A stretch of 64,000 bases of DNA from JAFAFN01 sp963707555. Lineage in GTDB: Bacteria; Actinomycetota; Acidimicrobiia; Acidimicrobiales; Microtrichaceae. The DNA lies in the NCBI GenBank assembly GCA_963707555.1, contig CAVPQM010000030.1, positions 186,001-250,000 of the forward strand, written 5' to 3'. The notes under the pieces are model-generated. The model ran no database searches. It was not told where the DNA came from and saw only the letters and a list, made by a program, of their open reading frames with translations. Positions 1 through 8,681 of the stretch are shown piece by piece. Within the stretch, counting starts at the first letter, position 1, and every line of letters starts with the position of its first letter. A program made the translations under genes and the position numbers.

Positions 1-1225
1 GCCGTTGCGGATGTACCACTGGCGGGAGGTGACGATCTCGAGCGGCTTGTCGCCCTTCTCGTAGAACTTGACCGGGTGCTTGATCGGTCGGGTCGCCGAG
101 CAGCTCGCCGGTCTCGGTGAGCATCGCACCATCTGCTCGCGGGCGCCGCCGGCGGCCTTGCCGGCGATGCGCTCGTAGGCCTCCGGGCCGCGTCGGTGGT
201 GAGCCACTCGGGTGCGTCGCGCGAGAAGCGGCCGTCGCTGCCGATGACCGCGCGGGTCGGGAGCTGGAGCTCGCGCCACCAGATGACGTCGGTGAGGTCG
301 CCGAAGGTGCAGATCATGGCGATGCCGGTGCCCTTGTCGGGCTCGGCCAGCGGGTGGGCCAGGACCGGGCACCTCGACGCCGAAGACGGGCGTGGTGACC
401 GTGGTGCCGAACAGCGGCTGGTAGCGCTCGTCGTCGGGGTGGGCGACGAGCGCGACGCAGCTGACGAGCAGCTCGGGCCGGGTGGTGTCGATGATGACGT
501 CGTCGCCGCCGTCGGTGCGGTGGAACGCGAGGTCGTGGTAGGCGCCGGGGCGCTCGCGGTCCTCGAGCTCGGCCTGGGCGACCGCGGTCTGGAACGTGAT
601 GTCCCAGAGGCACGGCGCCTCCTGGGAGTACGCCTCGCCGCGGGCCAGGTTGCGCAGGAACGCCCGCTGGGTGATGCGCCGGGTCGGTCGCCGATGGTCG
701 TGTAGGTGAGCGACCAGTCGACCGACAGGCCGAGCGTGCGGAACAGGTCCTCGAAGGCCTTCTCGTCGGTGACGGGCAGCTGCTCGCACAGCTCGATGAA
801 GTTGCGCCGGCTGACGCGCACGAAGTCGTGGCGCTTCTTCGCGGGCGTCTCGGGGGCCTGTAGCTCGGGTCGTAGGGGACCGACGGGTCGCAGAGGACGC
901 CGAAGTAGTTCTCGACGCGGCGCTCGGTCGGCAGGCCGTTGTCGTCCCAGCCCATCGGGTAGAAGACGTGCTGGCCGCGCATGCGCTGGTAGCGGGCGAC
1001 GGTGTCGGTGTGGGTGTAGCTGAAGACGTGGCCGACGTGCAGCGAGCCCGAGACGGTCGGCGGCGGCGTGTCGATCGAGAACACCTGGTCCCGTTCCGCC
1101 GCTGGTTCGAAGTCGTAGGTGCCCTGCTCGGCCCACACGGCGTTCCAGCGCTCCTCGAGACCGTCGAGGGTCGGCTTGTCGGGGATGGCGCGGTCGGGGC
1201 GGGGAGTGGGGGGCGTCGCTGGCAT
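1..1225 (-). CDS. valS: Valine--tRNA ligase, N-terminal and catalytic part (cut by window edge, frameshifted)
   Basis: Class I aminoacyl-tRNA synthetase that charges tRNA-Val in the cytoplasm. The first ~115 codons read cleanly and contain the HIGH-type ATP motif as HVGH inside a PTVSGSLHVGHVFSYTHTD stretch, then a DDNGLPTERRVENYFGV segment typical of ValS. After that the reading frame jumps repeatedly: recognisable ValS stretches continue in other frames (ITQRAFLRNLARGEAYSQ near 640-680; VALVAHPDDERYQPLFGTT near 430; DKPLEIVTSRQWYIRNG at positions 1-60). I place the shifts near 855, 685, 370, 170 and 95, several in short C or G runs. An essential gene with this many shifts is far more likely a sequencing or consensus error than a real pseudogene. 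ATG at 1225 is chosen as start; an in-frame TTG lies at 1234. The C-terminus is outside the window. Confidence 0.9.
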
Positions 1226-1349
1226 ACGGGGCAAACCTACCGGTCGCGCCCGCTACGGTCCGAAGCCGAAACCACGCCGGTGTGCCACGTCGGGCGCCGT
1301 GACGCGAGGCCTCGAGCAGAGGATGCACGTCGATGGAACTGAGCAGTCG

Positions 1350-2171
1350 ATGGAACTGAGCGGGGGCGCAGCGATCGTGACGGGTGCCGGCGGCGGCATC
1401 GGTTCCGCGATCGCACGCCGACTCGCCGCCGAGGGCATGTCGCTCGTGCTCGCGGATCGTGACGACGCGGCGCTCGATCGGGTCGCCGCGTCGCTGCCCG
1501 ACGCGACGTCGGTCGTCACCGCCGTGGTCGACGTGGCCTCGGTCGCCGACAACGAGCGGCTGGTCGCCCTCGCCGAGGACCTGGGCGGGCTGCGCCTGAG
1601 CGTCCTGAACGCGGGGGTCTACCTGCCGGGGCTGTCGTGGGAGGTTCCGCTCGAGCAGTGGGAGCTGCAGGTCTCGGTCAACCAGTGGGGCGTGATCCAC
1701 GGCGTGCGGGCCGCGGTGCCGATGATGATCGAGCACGGTCAGGGTCACGTCGTCGCGATGGCGTCGGGCGCCGGCCTGGTGGCGACGCCTGCGCTGGCGC
1801 CGTACGTCGCGACGAAGCACGCGGTGGTCGGGCTCATGGAGTCGTTGCGCCACGAGCTCGCACGCGTGGCGCCGAAGGTGCACGCGTCGGTGGTCTGCCC
1901 CGGCAACGTGCGCACGCCGATGGCGGCGAACTCGCTGTCGACCGCCGGCATCGAACGTGAGGACCTGAGCGCCACGGTGGCGCCGCTCGCCGCGACGATC
2001 CGGACCGGCAACGACGAGGGAGCCGACGCCTCGACGGTCGCGGACGCGATCGTCTCGGCGGTCGGGGAGCAGCGCTTCTGGGTGCTGCCCCAGCCCGAGG
2101 TCGCCTGGGGTGCCCTCGACCGCGTGCAGCGCATCTCCGACGGCCGCGAACCCGTCGACCTCTTCGGCTGA
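1350..2171 (+). CDS. SDR family NAD(P)-dependent oxidoreductase
   Basis: Classical short-chain dehydrogenase of about 273 residues, the usual family length. Visible motifs are the cofactor-binding TGxxxGIG (TGAGGGIG, residues 11-18), the structural NAG (LNAGVY) and the catalytic YxxxK (YVATK), with a Ser-containing MASGAG strand before it. Substrate cannot be inferred. The start region is duplicated: a 14-bp stretch containing ATGGAACTGAGC occurs twice, so an in-frame ATG at 1323 would add nine residues. I prefer 1350 because it gives the normal N-terminus right before the Rossmann beta-strand. It is divergent from valS and is followed by a palindromic tandem repeat. Confidence 0.9.
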   Translation: MELSGGAAIVTGAGGGIGSAIARRLAAEGMSLVLADRDDAALDRVAASLPDATSVVTAVVDVASVADNERLVALAEDLGGLRLSVLNAGVYLPGLSWEVPLEQWELQVSVNQWGVIHGVRAAVPMMIEHGQGHVVAMASGAGLVATPALAPYVATKHAVVGLMESLRHELARVAPKVHASVVCPGNVRTPMAANSLSTAGIEREDLSATVAPLAATIRTGNDEGADASTVADAIVSAVGEQRFWVLPQPEVAWGALDRVQRISDGREPVDLFG

Positions 2172-2203
2172 CCCGCCGACCTCGGCCGGCCGCTGGCCGC
2201 GGC

Positions 2204-2398
2204 GGCCTTCGCGAAGGTGAGCGACCGGTCGGTGGTCTGTGGCCTTCGCGAAGCTCTCGGCCGGTGTTCGTGCCGGCCTTCGCGAAGGTGAGCGACCGGT
2301 CGGTGGTCCATGGCCTTCGCGAAGCTCTCGGCCGGTGTTCGTGCCGGCCTTCGCGAAGGTGAGCGACCGGTCGGTGGTCCATGGCCTTCGCGAAGGCC
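2204..2398. repeat. 71-bp tandem repeat (about 2.7 copies) with palindromic cores
   Basis: Copies begin at 2204, 2275 and 2346 (period exactly 71 bp) and differ at only a few positions. Each unit carries two copies of the 10-bp perfect palindrome CTTCGCGAAG, giving six in all at 2207, 2244, 2278, 2315, 2349 and 2386, spaced alternately 37 and 34 bp. The last copy extends to the 16-bp palindrome GGCCTTCGCGAAGGCC (2383-2398). It lies between the convergent SDR and GGDEF genes, so it could serve as a bidirectional terminator or a protein-binding array. Short open frames through it are a by-product of the repeat. Confidence 0.9.
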
Positions 2399-2431
2399 GG
2401 GGGCAGCGCGAAGGCCGGGGAAGCGCTGGGG

Positions 2432-3704
2432 TCAGTCCGCGGCGGTGGTGCGGTCCGACGACCGGCTGACGGCGACGCGGTTGCCGCCGGCATCGGCGGC
2501 CTGTTCGCACGCCGTGGTCGCCAGTTCGATGATCTCGTCGATCGACGTCGCCCGGTGGGACTCGACGATGCCGGCCGAGCAGGTGACGTGCACGCCGTCG
2601 CCCTCGGCGAGCAGCAGCGTCATCGTCTCGCGGGCCCGTTCCAGTGCCGACGACGCCTGTTCGGCGGAGCACTGCCGCAGCACCGTCGCGAAGCGTGGAC
2701 CGTCGAGCCGGCAGACGATGTCGTCGGGGCGCAGCGTGGCGCTCAGGACCTCGGCGACGGTGCGCACGGCTTCGTCCGCGTCCAGGTCGGTCTCGATCTC
2801 GCCGTAGTGGTCGACCTCGACCACCGCGACGCAGAACGGCGACAGCGACCGCACCAGGTCACGCAGGTGGTGGTGCAGCGCGCTGGGGCCGGGCAGCCCG
2901 GTCAGCGGGTCGAGTCGGGCACGAAGGACCGGGCCGCTGACACGGCGCTGTTCGGCGACGCGTGCACCGGTGCGGTGCGACGACCCACTCCAGGCGGCCG
3001 AGCAGCTCGGGATCGAGCGCGTCGCCGGGGGCGTCGACGATGCAGACGCTGCCGAGCAGGCGGTCACCGAGTCGCAGCGGGACGCAGGTCGCCGAGACGT
3101 CCATGGCGGGGTCGTGCAGGTGCGCGCACGCGTCGAGCGCGCTCGACGACGTGGTGACGACGCTCGCTCCGGCGGTCAGCGCCGAGCACGTCGGCGTGCT
3201 CGGCACGGGTACCGCCGCGTCGAGCGAGCCGCCCGAGAGCCGGACGCTCCACCCGATGCGCGGTTCGTCGGGCACGTTCAAGAGCAGAGCGACCTCGGCG
3301 TCGGGCACCAGTTCGGCGACGGCTCGCAGGCCGGTTCGCAGCGTCGCGGGTTCGGCCTCGCAACGTTCGAGCGCTCGTTCGAGTCGGTCCCGGAAGTCCC
3401 GCTCCGCCTGGTGCTCGGCGACGCGAACCTCGAGCTGGGCGACCTTCGCCCGATCGGTGAGCACCGCGGATCGCAGCGGTGCCACGACGTGGCGCAGCGT
3501 GACGACGATCGACACGGCGACCGCTGCAGCGACGAGCAGCGCCGCGGCGACGGGACCCAGTCCGAACGCGATCACCAGCACCACCGCGAGGGCGGGCGGA
3601 CCTGCGACCGCAGCGACGACCCGTGCCGGGTCGGCCGCGATGGGCGCCGGGGACGCAGTGATCGCGGTGACGTCGAAGGAACCTGTTCCGAGGGAGTCGC
3701 TCAC
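2432..3704 (-). CDS. Membrane protein with GAF-like region and degenerate GGDEF domain (one frameshift)
   Basis: Resembles a diguanylate cyclase-type signalling protein. From the GTG at 3704 the order is: a hydrophobic N-terminal region with two probable membrane helices (residues ~25-65), a coiled linker, a GAF-like sensor region, and a C-terminal GGDEF fold beginning at the conserved DPLTGLPG. The active-site loop that should read GGDEF reads LDGPRF (RLDGPRF), so the residues for GTP and metal binding are absent; I infer it does not synthesise c-di-GMP and may act as a receptor or scaffold. The frame shifts once near 2975, joining ...GRLEWVVAPH to TGARVAEQRR.... It is divergent from cysS, 58 bp apart. 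Confidence 0.75.
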
Positions 3705-3762
3705 CCCGCTGCTATCGGCGGGCCAGACCGTGACGTTGAGCTTCGCCGGTAGCATCGCCGCC

Positions 3763-5125
3763 ATGATCTCGTTGCACGACACCGCGACCGGTGCACTCCG
3801 GCCGCTCGAGACCCGTGAGTCCCACAAGGTGTCGATGTACGTCTGCGGCCCCACCGTCTACGGCCCCCCGCACCTGGGCCACGGCAGGTTCTCGCTCGTG
3901 TTCGACGTGCTGCGCCGCTACCTGGAGTGGTCGGGTTTCGAGGTCACCTACGTCTCGAACATCACCGACATCGACGACAAGATCATCGCCCGGGCCGCCC
4001 AGGAGCAGCGTCCCTGGACCGAGATCACCGAGGAGTTCGAGCGGGTCTGGTTCGACGCGATGGACCGCATCAACGTGCGACGCCCCGACCGCGACCCGCA
4101 CGCCACGGCCTACGTCGATCAGATGGTCGAGATGATCTCGACGCTCGTCGAGCGCGACAGCGCGTACGTCACGTCCGACGGCGTCTACCTGTCGGTCGAG
4201 TCCGTCGACGGCTACGGACTGCTGGCGCACCAGTCGCTCGACGACATGCTCGCCGGCGGCGGCGAGCGGGTCATCGTCGGTGAGGGCGAGAAGCGTCACC
4301 CGTCGGACTTCGTGCTGTGGAAGCTGGCCAAGCCGGGCGAGCCCGCGTGGCCCTCGCCGTGGGGCGACGGTCGACCGGGCTGGCACACCGAGTGCGTGGT
4401 GATGAGCCTCGACCTGCTCGGCGACGGCTTCGACCTGCACGGCGGCGGCATGGACCTGGCCTTCCCGCACCACGAGAACGAGCGGGCCCAGGCCGTCGCG
4501 CTCGGCCGGGAGTTCGCCGGGCACTGGGTGCACAACGGGTTCGTCGAGGTCGGCGGCGAGAAGATGTCGAAGTCGCTCGGCAACTTCACGACCCTCACCG
4601 AGCTCGTCGACCAGCACGACCCCCGCGCCTACCGCCTGCTGGTGCTGCAGTCGCACTACCGCTCACCGGTCGAGGTGACCGCGTCGACGATCGCGGATGC
4701 CGAAGCGGCGCTCGATCGCCTGGACGCGCTCGCCCGTCGAGTGGTCGAGGTGCCTGACGCCGAGCCCGAGGCCGAGTCGATCGAGGCGTTCCGCACGTTC
4801 ATGGACAACGACCTGAACACGCCGGGTGTCGTACGCGCTGGTGTTCGGGCTGGTGACCGAGATCAACCGGCGTCTGGACGACGGAGCCGGCGTCGACGTG
4901 GCGCCACAGGTCGCGGCGTGGCGCACGATCCTGTCGGCCGTGGGGCTGGAACCCGATGCGACGGTCGCCGAGGTGCCCGAGCACGTCGCCGCGTTGGCGG
5001 TGCAGCGTGACCAGGCACGCGCGGCCAAGGACTGGTCGACCGCCGATGCGCTGCGCGACCAGATCGCCGCGCTGGGCTTCCTCGCCGAGGACTCCGCCGC
5101 GGGCACCGTGGTGCGTCGGGCCTGA
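3763..5125 (+). CDS. cysS: Cysteine--tRNA ligase (one frameshift near the 3' end)
   Basis: Class I synthetase charging tRNA-Cys. Clear hallmarks: zinc ligand Cys28 in MYVCGPTVY, HIGH-type HLGH (residues 37-40), the second zinc cluster around WHTECVVMS and HHENERAQ, and the KMSKS loop (GGEKMSKSLGNF). The full C-terminal region is present, which argues for CysS rather than the shorter mycothiol ligase MshC. Near 4825, in ...DLNTPG..., the frame shifts by one base; the tail (ALVFGLVTEINRR... to ...GTVVRRA) continues in another frame and ends at 5125. As the gene is essential, this is most likely a sequencing error. A hairpin follows the stop. Confidence 0.93.
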
Positions 5126-5146
5126 CGGCCCGTTGACGACGAGCGG

Positions 5147-5167
5147 CGTTCGGCGCTCAGCCGAACG
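5147..5167. terminator. Hairpin after cysS
   Basis: An 8-bp perfect stem (CGTTCGGC / GCCGAACG) with the 5-nt loop GCTCA starts 21 bp after the cysS stop. There is no T-tract, as is common in high-GC actinobacteria. It lies between convergent genes and the loop contains the stop codon of the minus-strand frame, so it could serve both directions. Confidence 0.5.
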
Positions 5168-5660
5168 AGGGCGGCAGTGCCGACGGTCCCGGACCGAGGG
5201 CACCCGGCGCAGCAGGAGCCGCGGGCGGCTGCTGCGGGATTCCGGCCGGCGAGAAGAGCGCTGCGCCCGGGTCACGTCGGTTCGTCGGTGCGTGCACGCT
5301 GAACACGGGCGGGTCGACGACGACCTCGTGGTTGGTGTGCTCGACGGCGAACAGCGGGAGACCTTGCGAACGTCGGTCCGGTGCGCGGTTCTGCGGGACG
5401 ACGCCGGTGTGGAAGGTGGCGCCGCTTCGACCGCTCGCGGAGTCGACCGCGCGCGGTGTTGACCGGAGACGCGTCGAGCGAGGCGCTGGGAGCAGGTGGG
5501 GCCTCGTCGGCGGGCAGTCCGCCGAGCTCCTGTTGCTCGCGGTCCCACTCGTCACGGTCGATCAGCAGCGGGGTCTCGGAGATCTCGACGGGCACGTCGT
5601 CGCCCGACACGATCTCGGTCGGAGCCGAGTCGGTCGGAGCAGAGTCGGTCGTGTCGTCGC
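5157..5660 (-). CDS. Acidic/proline-rich segment, probably the out-of-frame C-terminal tail of the upstream HTH protein
   Basis: Directly after the HTH membrane protein stop, a different frame reads SDDTTDSAPTDSAPTEIVSGD..., an acidic linker with repeated DSAPT units, continuing to about 5440. The frame then changes again to a segment (ATFHTGVVPQNRAPDRRSQG... to ...PSALPPSFG) rich in Pro, Ala and Gly that ends at 5157. There is no ribosome site for an independent gene. I infer that this is the extracellular or disordered tail of the neighbouring protein, separated by two frameshifts. The alternative is a separate small gene. No known domain recognised. Confidence 0.35.
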
Positions 5661-6356
5661 TCAGGCGTTGTCGCGTTCGACGGCGATGCCGGGGACCGAC
5701 ACATCGGTGGTGACGTCGGTGGCGTCCTCGACCACGACGTCGGCCACGGCTGCCGGCGGGCGCACATCGGCGGAGCTGTCGGCCGAGACGCTGGGGGCGA
5801 ACCACGACGAGCCGAGCGCGCCGGTGGCGACCATGGCGACCAGGCCGCCGACGAGCATGCTGCGGATCGCCCATTGCGCGCCCGCGGGGGTCAGGTCGAG
5901 CAGGTCCATGAGGATCTGCTGGAGCTGGTCGTCGTCGAGGTCGAGCACCATCGACAGGGCGGCCAGGTCGTCGGAGCGCAACGCGATCTCGTCGTGTTCG
6001 TCGGCACCACGCTGGCGACGCACCGCGGCGAGGTAGCGCGAGATCACGTCGCGGTTGTCGACGGTGCCGGGGTCGCCGTCGGGCCACACGGGCACACGTT
6101 CGCTGCCGACGACCAGCACACCGGGCTGTTCGGGGTCGACGAGCGGGGTGCGTTCGGCCCAGATGTCCTCGGCGCCGACGCCGTAGACGATCGTGGCGAG
6201 CTCGATCTGCGCAGGGTCCGGTACGACCCGGTCGGACTCCCAGTCTCGCAGTGCGGCGCGGCGCACACCGAGGGCTCGGGCGGCGGCGCGCTCGCTCAGG
6301 CCCGCGAGCTCGCGGGATCGGCGCAACGCATGTCCGGTGGTGATCGTGTCCAGCAT
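5661..6356 (-). CDS. Helix-turn-helix protein with C-terminal membrane segment
   Basis: A 231-residue regulator-like protein. Residues ~8-60 form an XRE-type HTH (ALRRSRELAGLSERAAARAL... then WESDR..P), and a hydrophobic helix near the C-terminus (SMLVGGLVAMVATGALGSSWF) would anchor it in the membrane. The start ATG at 6356 is supported by AAGGAG six bases upstream. Membrane-anchored HTH proteins often act as surface-linked transcription factors, but the target is unknown. The protein probably continues out of frame into the acidic segment below 5660. It is divergent from an acyl-CoA dehydrogenase gene 176 bp away. Confidence 0.7.
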   Translation of the reverse strand: MLDTITTGHALRRSRELAGLSERAAARALGVRRAALRDWESDRVVPDPAQIELATIVYGVGAEDIWAERTPLVDPEQPGVLVVGSERVPVWPDGDPGTVDNRDVISRYLAAVRRQRGADEHDEIALRSDDLAALSMVLDLDDDQLQQILMDLLDLTPAGAQWAIRSMLVGGLVAMVATGALGSSWFAPSVSADSSADVRPPAAVADVVVEDATDVTTDVSVPGIAVERDNA

Positions 6357-6531
6357 GTGTCTCCTTGTCTCACGTATCGGCAGATGAGCGCAGAACGTGA
6401 GCGTGTGGGCGAGTTCACCCATGGAGCGGATGCGGCGGCAGCCCGGAACATCGGAGGCGCACCAGCGCTGGACCGCCGTTGTTACCCGCTGGTAACCTAC
6501 TCGTCGGTAACCACCGGAAGGACGGCCTGAC

Positions 6532-7767
6532 ATGACCGATTTCTCCATGACCCTCTCCGAGGATCAGCTCCAGATCCAGAAGTGGGTCCACGACTTCGCC
6601 GAGAACGTCGTTCGACCGGCCGCCGAGGAGTGGGACGAGCGCGAGGAGTTCCCGTGGCCGATCGTCGCAGGAGGCCGCCAAGATCGGGCTCTACAGCTTC
6701 GACTTCATGGCCCAGGCGATGCTCGGTGACCCGACCGGTCTCACCATGCCCGTCGCCATCGAGGAGCTCTTCTGGGGCGACGCCGGCATCGGCCTGTCGA
6801 TCATGGGCTCGGGTCTCGCCGCGGCCGGCATCGCCGGCAACGGCACCCCCGAGCAGGTCATGGAGTGGGTGCCGCAGTGCTACGGCACCCCCGAGAAGGT
6901 CGCAGCTCGGCGCCTTCTGCGTGTCCGAGCCCGACGCCGGCTCCGACGTCTCGTCGCTGCGCACCCGCGCCGTCTACGACGAGGCCAAGGACGAGTGGAT
7001 GCTCAACGGCACCAAGGCGTGGATCACCAACGGTGGCATCGCCGACGTCCACGTCGTGGTCGCGACCGTCGACCCCGAGCTCAAGGGCCGTGGCCAGGCG
7101 AGCTTCGTGGTCGCGTCCGAACACGCCGGGTCTGTCCATGGGCCAGAAGTACAAGAAGCACGGCATCAAGGCGTCGCACACCTCCGAGGTCGTCCTCGAC
7201 GACGTGAAGGTCCCCGGCAGCCTGCCTGCTCGGCGGCAAGGAGAAGCTCGACGAGAAGCTGGCCCGGGCCCGTGAGGCGCTGAAGAACCCGGAGATCCGC
7301 TCCGGCAAGCAGCCGGCGATGGCGACCTTCGAGGCCACCCGCCCCGCCGTGGGCGCCCAGGCCATCGGCGTGGCCCGTGCCGCCTACGAGTACGCCCTGC
7401 AGTACGCCCAGGAGCGCGTGGCGTTCGGCAAGCCGATCATCATGAACCAGTCGATCGCGTTCATGCTCGCCGACATGGCCACCGAGATCGAGGCCGTCCC
7501 GCCTCCTGGTGCACCGTGCCGCGTGGCTGTCGAACAACGGGCGGCTACAAGAACGCCGAGGGCTCCATGTCGAAGCTCATGGCCGGCCGCACCGCCGTGT
7601 GGGTGACCGAGCGTGCCATCCAGATCCTCGGTGGCTACGGCTACACCCGTGAGTACCCCGTCGAGCGCTGGCACCGCGACGCCAAGATCTTCGACATCTT
7701 CGAGGGCACCGAGCAGATCCAGCAGCTCGTCATCTCCCGGGCCATCTCCGGCCTGCGCATCGAGTAG
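6532..7767 (+). CDS. Acyl-CoA dehydrogenase family protein (five frameshifts)
   Basis: FAD-dependent alpha,beta-dehydrogenation of an acyl-CoA in beta-oxidation. The N-terminus (MTDFSMTLSEDQLQIQKWVHD) starts 12 bp after a purine-rich GGAAGGA site. Characteristic blocks then appear in successive frames: CVSEPDAGSDVSSLRTRA, AWITNGG, GQKYKKHGIKASHTSEVVLDD, AYEYALQYAQERVAFGKPI, and near the C-terminus LGGYGYTREYPVERWHRD and DIFEGTEQIQ, where the Glu is the usual catalytic-base region. Shifts fall near 6668, 6900, 7125, 7222 and 7500-7540. Pieced together it is about 410 residues, a normal length. I infer an intact gene in the organism with errors in this sequence. Confidence 0.85.
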
Positions 7768-7914
7768 TCGAGTCCCTTCCGGGAACTGGAGTACGACCGC
7801 GGCGGCATCCCACTCGTTGGGTGCCGCCGCTGTCGCGTTCTGCCGCAACGAGGCGCAACCAGCCGCATCGTCGAAGTGTTGGATCGTGGCATCGCCAGCC
7901 AGCGCATAGGTCAT
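7768..7914 (-). pseudogene. 5' remnant of an unidentified gene
   Basis: ATG at 7914 has a strong ribosome site (AAGGAG, with 4 bp between) and begins MTYALAGDATIQHFDD. The open frame then runs without interruption into the antisense of the acyl-CoA dehydrogenase, so only about 50 codons can be original. It follows the stop of the Cys-rich protein by 10 bp and would have been co-transcribed with it. I read this as the head of a gene whose remainder was lost at a junction near 7768. No family recognised. Confidence 0.35.
7799..7830. terminator. GC-rich hairpin after the acyl-CoA dehydrogenase gene
   Basis: Stem GCGGCGGCA(t)CCCA / TGGGTGCCGCCGC, 13 pairs with a single bulged T and a 5-nt loop CTCGT, begins 32 bp after the stop at 7767. 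No T-tract. The same bases encode an AAAPNEWDAAA stretch in the minus-strand remnant, so the symmetry might also reflect coding. Confidence 0.45.
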
Positions 7915-7924
7915 CTTGCTCCTT

Positions 7925-8280
7925 CTACTTCGGTGCGACGGGCGTGTACCCGTGCTGCTTCCAGAGCTCGGGTCGAGCGATGAAGCGGTCGTAGTCCTTC
8001 GCCGGCCAGACCAGTCCGGCCTCGTCCTTGCGGCAGTCGAGGCACACAGCGCCGGCCGGTTCGGCGATCTCCAACGGAGCAGCTCGCACGGATCCGCACT
8101 CGCACGGCGCGAGTCGGTAGCCCTGCTTGCGCTGTGAGGTCCATCGCCGGCTGGCGGACTCAGGAGCCGGAACGGTTTGTGGACGAGCCCGACCTTCACA
8201 CCCGCCGCATCGACTGCCTTGGCTGCAGTTGCCGAACGGGTCTGCTGCGGGTTCCGTTGACCGTGGTTGTGACTGATCAT
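7925..8280 (-). CDS. Small Cys-rich (zinc-ribbon-like) protein, frameshifted, possibly a recombinase C-terminal remnant
   Basis: From ATG 8280 the frame reads MISHNHGQRNPQQTRSATAA... to about 8150. The continuation in another frame reads RWTSQRKQGYRLAPCECGS, then VCLDCRKDEAGLVWPAKDYD, and ends QHGYTPVAPK at 7925. The CxC...CxxC pattern followed by a tryptophan-rich acidic tail resembles C-terminal zinc ribbons of actinobacterial recombinases as I remember them, but this is not proven. One frameshift near 8150 separates the halves. It lies in a patch of truncated genes, which fits decay of a mobile element. Confidence 0.4.
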
Positions 8281-8313
8281 GTCGCGTGAGGGACGGTTCG
8301 GTACCCTGAGGGC

Positions 8314-8538
8314 ATGTCCTTGATGGAGCGGATCACGATCGACCCGGAGGTCGTGCACGGTCGTCCCGTGGTTCGGGGCACGCGCATGCGGGTGGCGGAT
8401 GTGCTCGCGCTGCTCGCAGCTGGCGCCGACGAGGCGGAGATCCTTGAGGACTACCCGTACCTCACCGCAGAGGACCTGCGGGCGTGCCTGGCCTATGCGG
8501 CAGCGCAGGCCAACCACGCCGTGGTGATCGCATCGTGA
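8314..8538 (+). CDS. DUF433 domain-containing antitoxin
   Basis: A 74-residue protein with the DUF433 signature: RITIDPEVVHGRPVVRGTRM, then LALLAAGADEAEILEDYPYLTAED. The family is a small winged-helix protein usually paired with a DUF5615 PIN-like protein as a type II toxin-antitoxin module. The partner reading frame starts a few bases after this stop, in the normal order, but is truncated. It probably binds its own promoter, as is common for such antitoxins, though no operator is obvious. Confidence 0.8.
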   Translation: MSLMERITIDPEVVHGRPVVRGTRMRVADVLALLAAGADEAEILEDYPYLTAEDLRACLAYAAAQANHAVVIAS

Positions 8539-8542
8539 GCGT

Positions 8543-8671
8543 GTGCGCTTCCTGATCGACGCCCAACTCCCGCCGGCACTGGCTCGCCTCCTGACCGAGC
8601 ACGGCCACCAAGCGGAGCACGTGCACGACATCGGTCGTGGCGATGCACCTGAGCTCCACAGCCGCGAATGA
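8543..8671 (+). pseudogene. DUF5615 PIN-like toxin, truncated to 42 residues
   Basis: GTG at 8543 begins VRFLIDAQLPPALARLLTEH and continues to HDIGRGDAPELHSRE, the conserved first third of DUF5615 proteins, including the acidic residue of the LIDAQLP motif. The usual family length is roughly 100-120 residues; here a stop follows at once and the opposite-strand lipoprotein gene ends 11 bp later, leaving no room for the rest. The nuclease-like fold cannot be complete, so the toxin is almost certainly inactive. Confidence 0.65.
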
Positions 8672-8681
8672 AGTTGCGCGA

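Noticed and set aside
2204..2398. CRISPR-like array
   Set aside because: Units are contiguous 71-bp copies with no unique spacers, so this is an ordinary tandem repeat.
3763..5125. MshC (mycothiol cysteine ligase) instead of CysS
   Set aside because: The C-terminal anticodon-binding region is present across the frameshift and the length matches CysS.
6532..7767. Treating the acyl-CoA dehydrogenase as a true pseudogene
   Set aside because: Every family block is present in order and the same error pattern hits valS and cysS nearby, so sequencing error is the simpler explanation.
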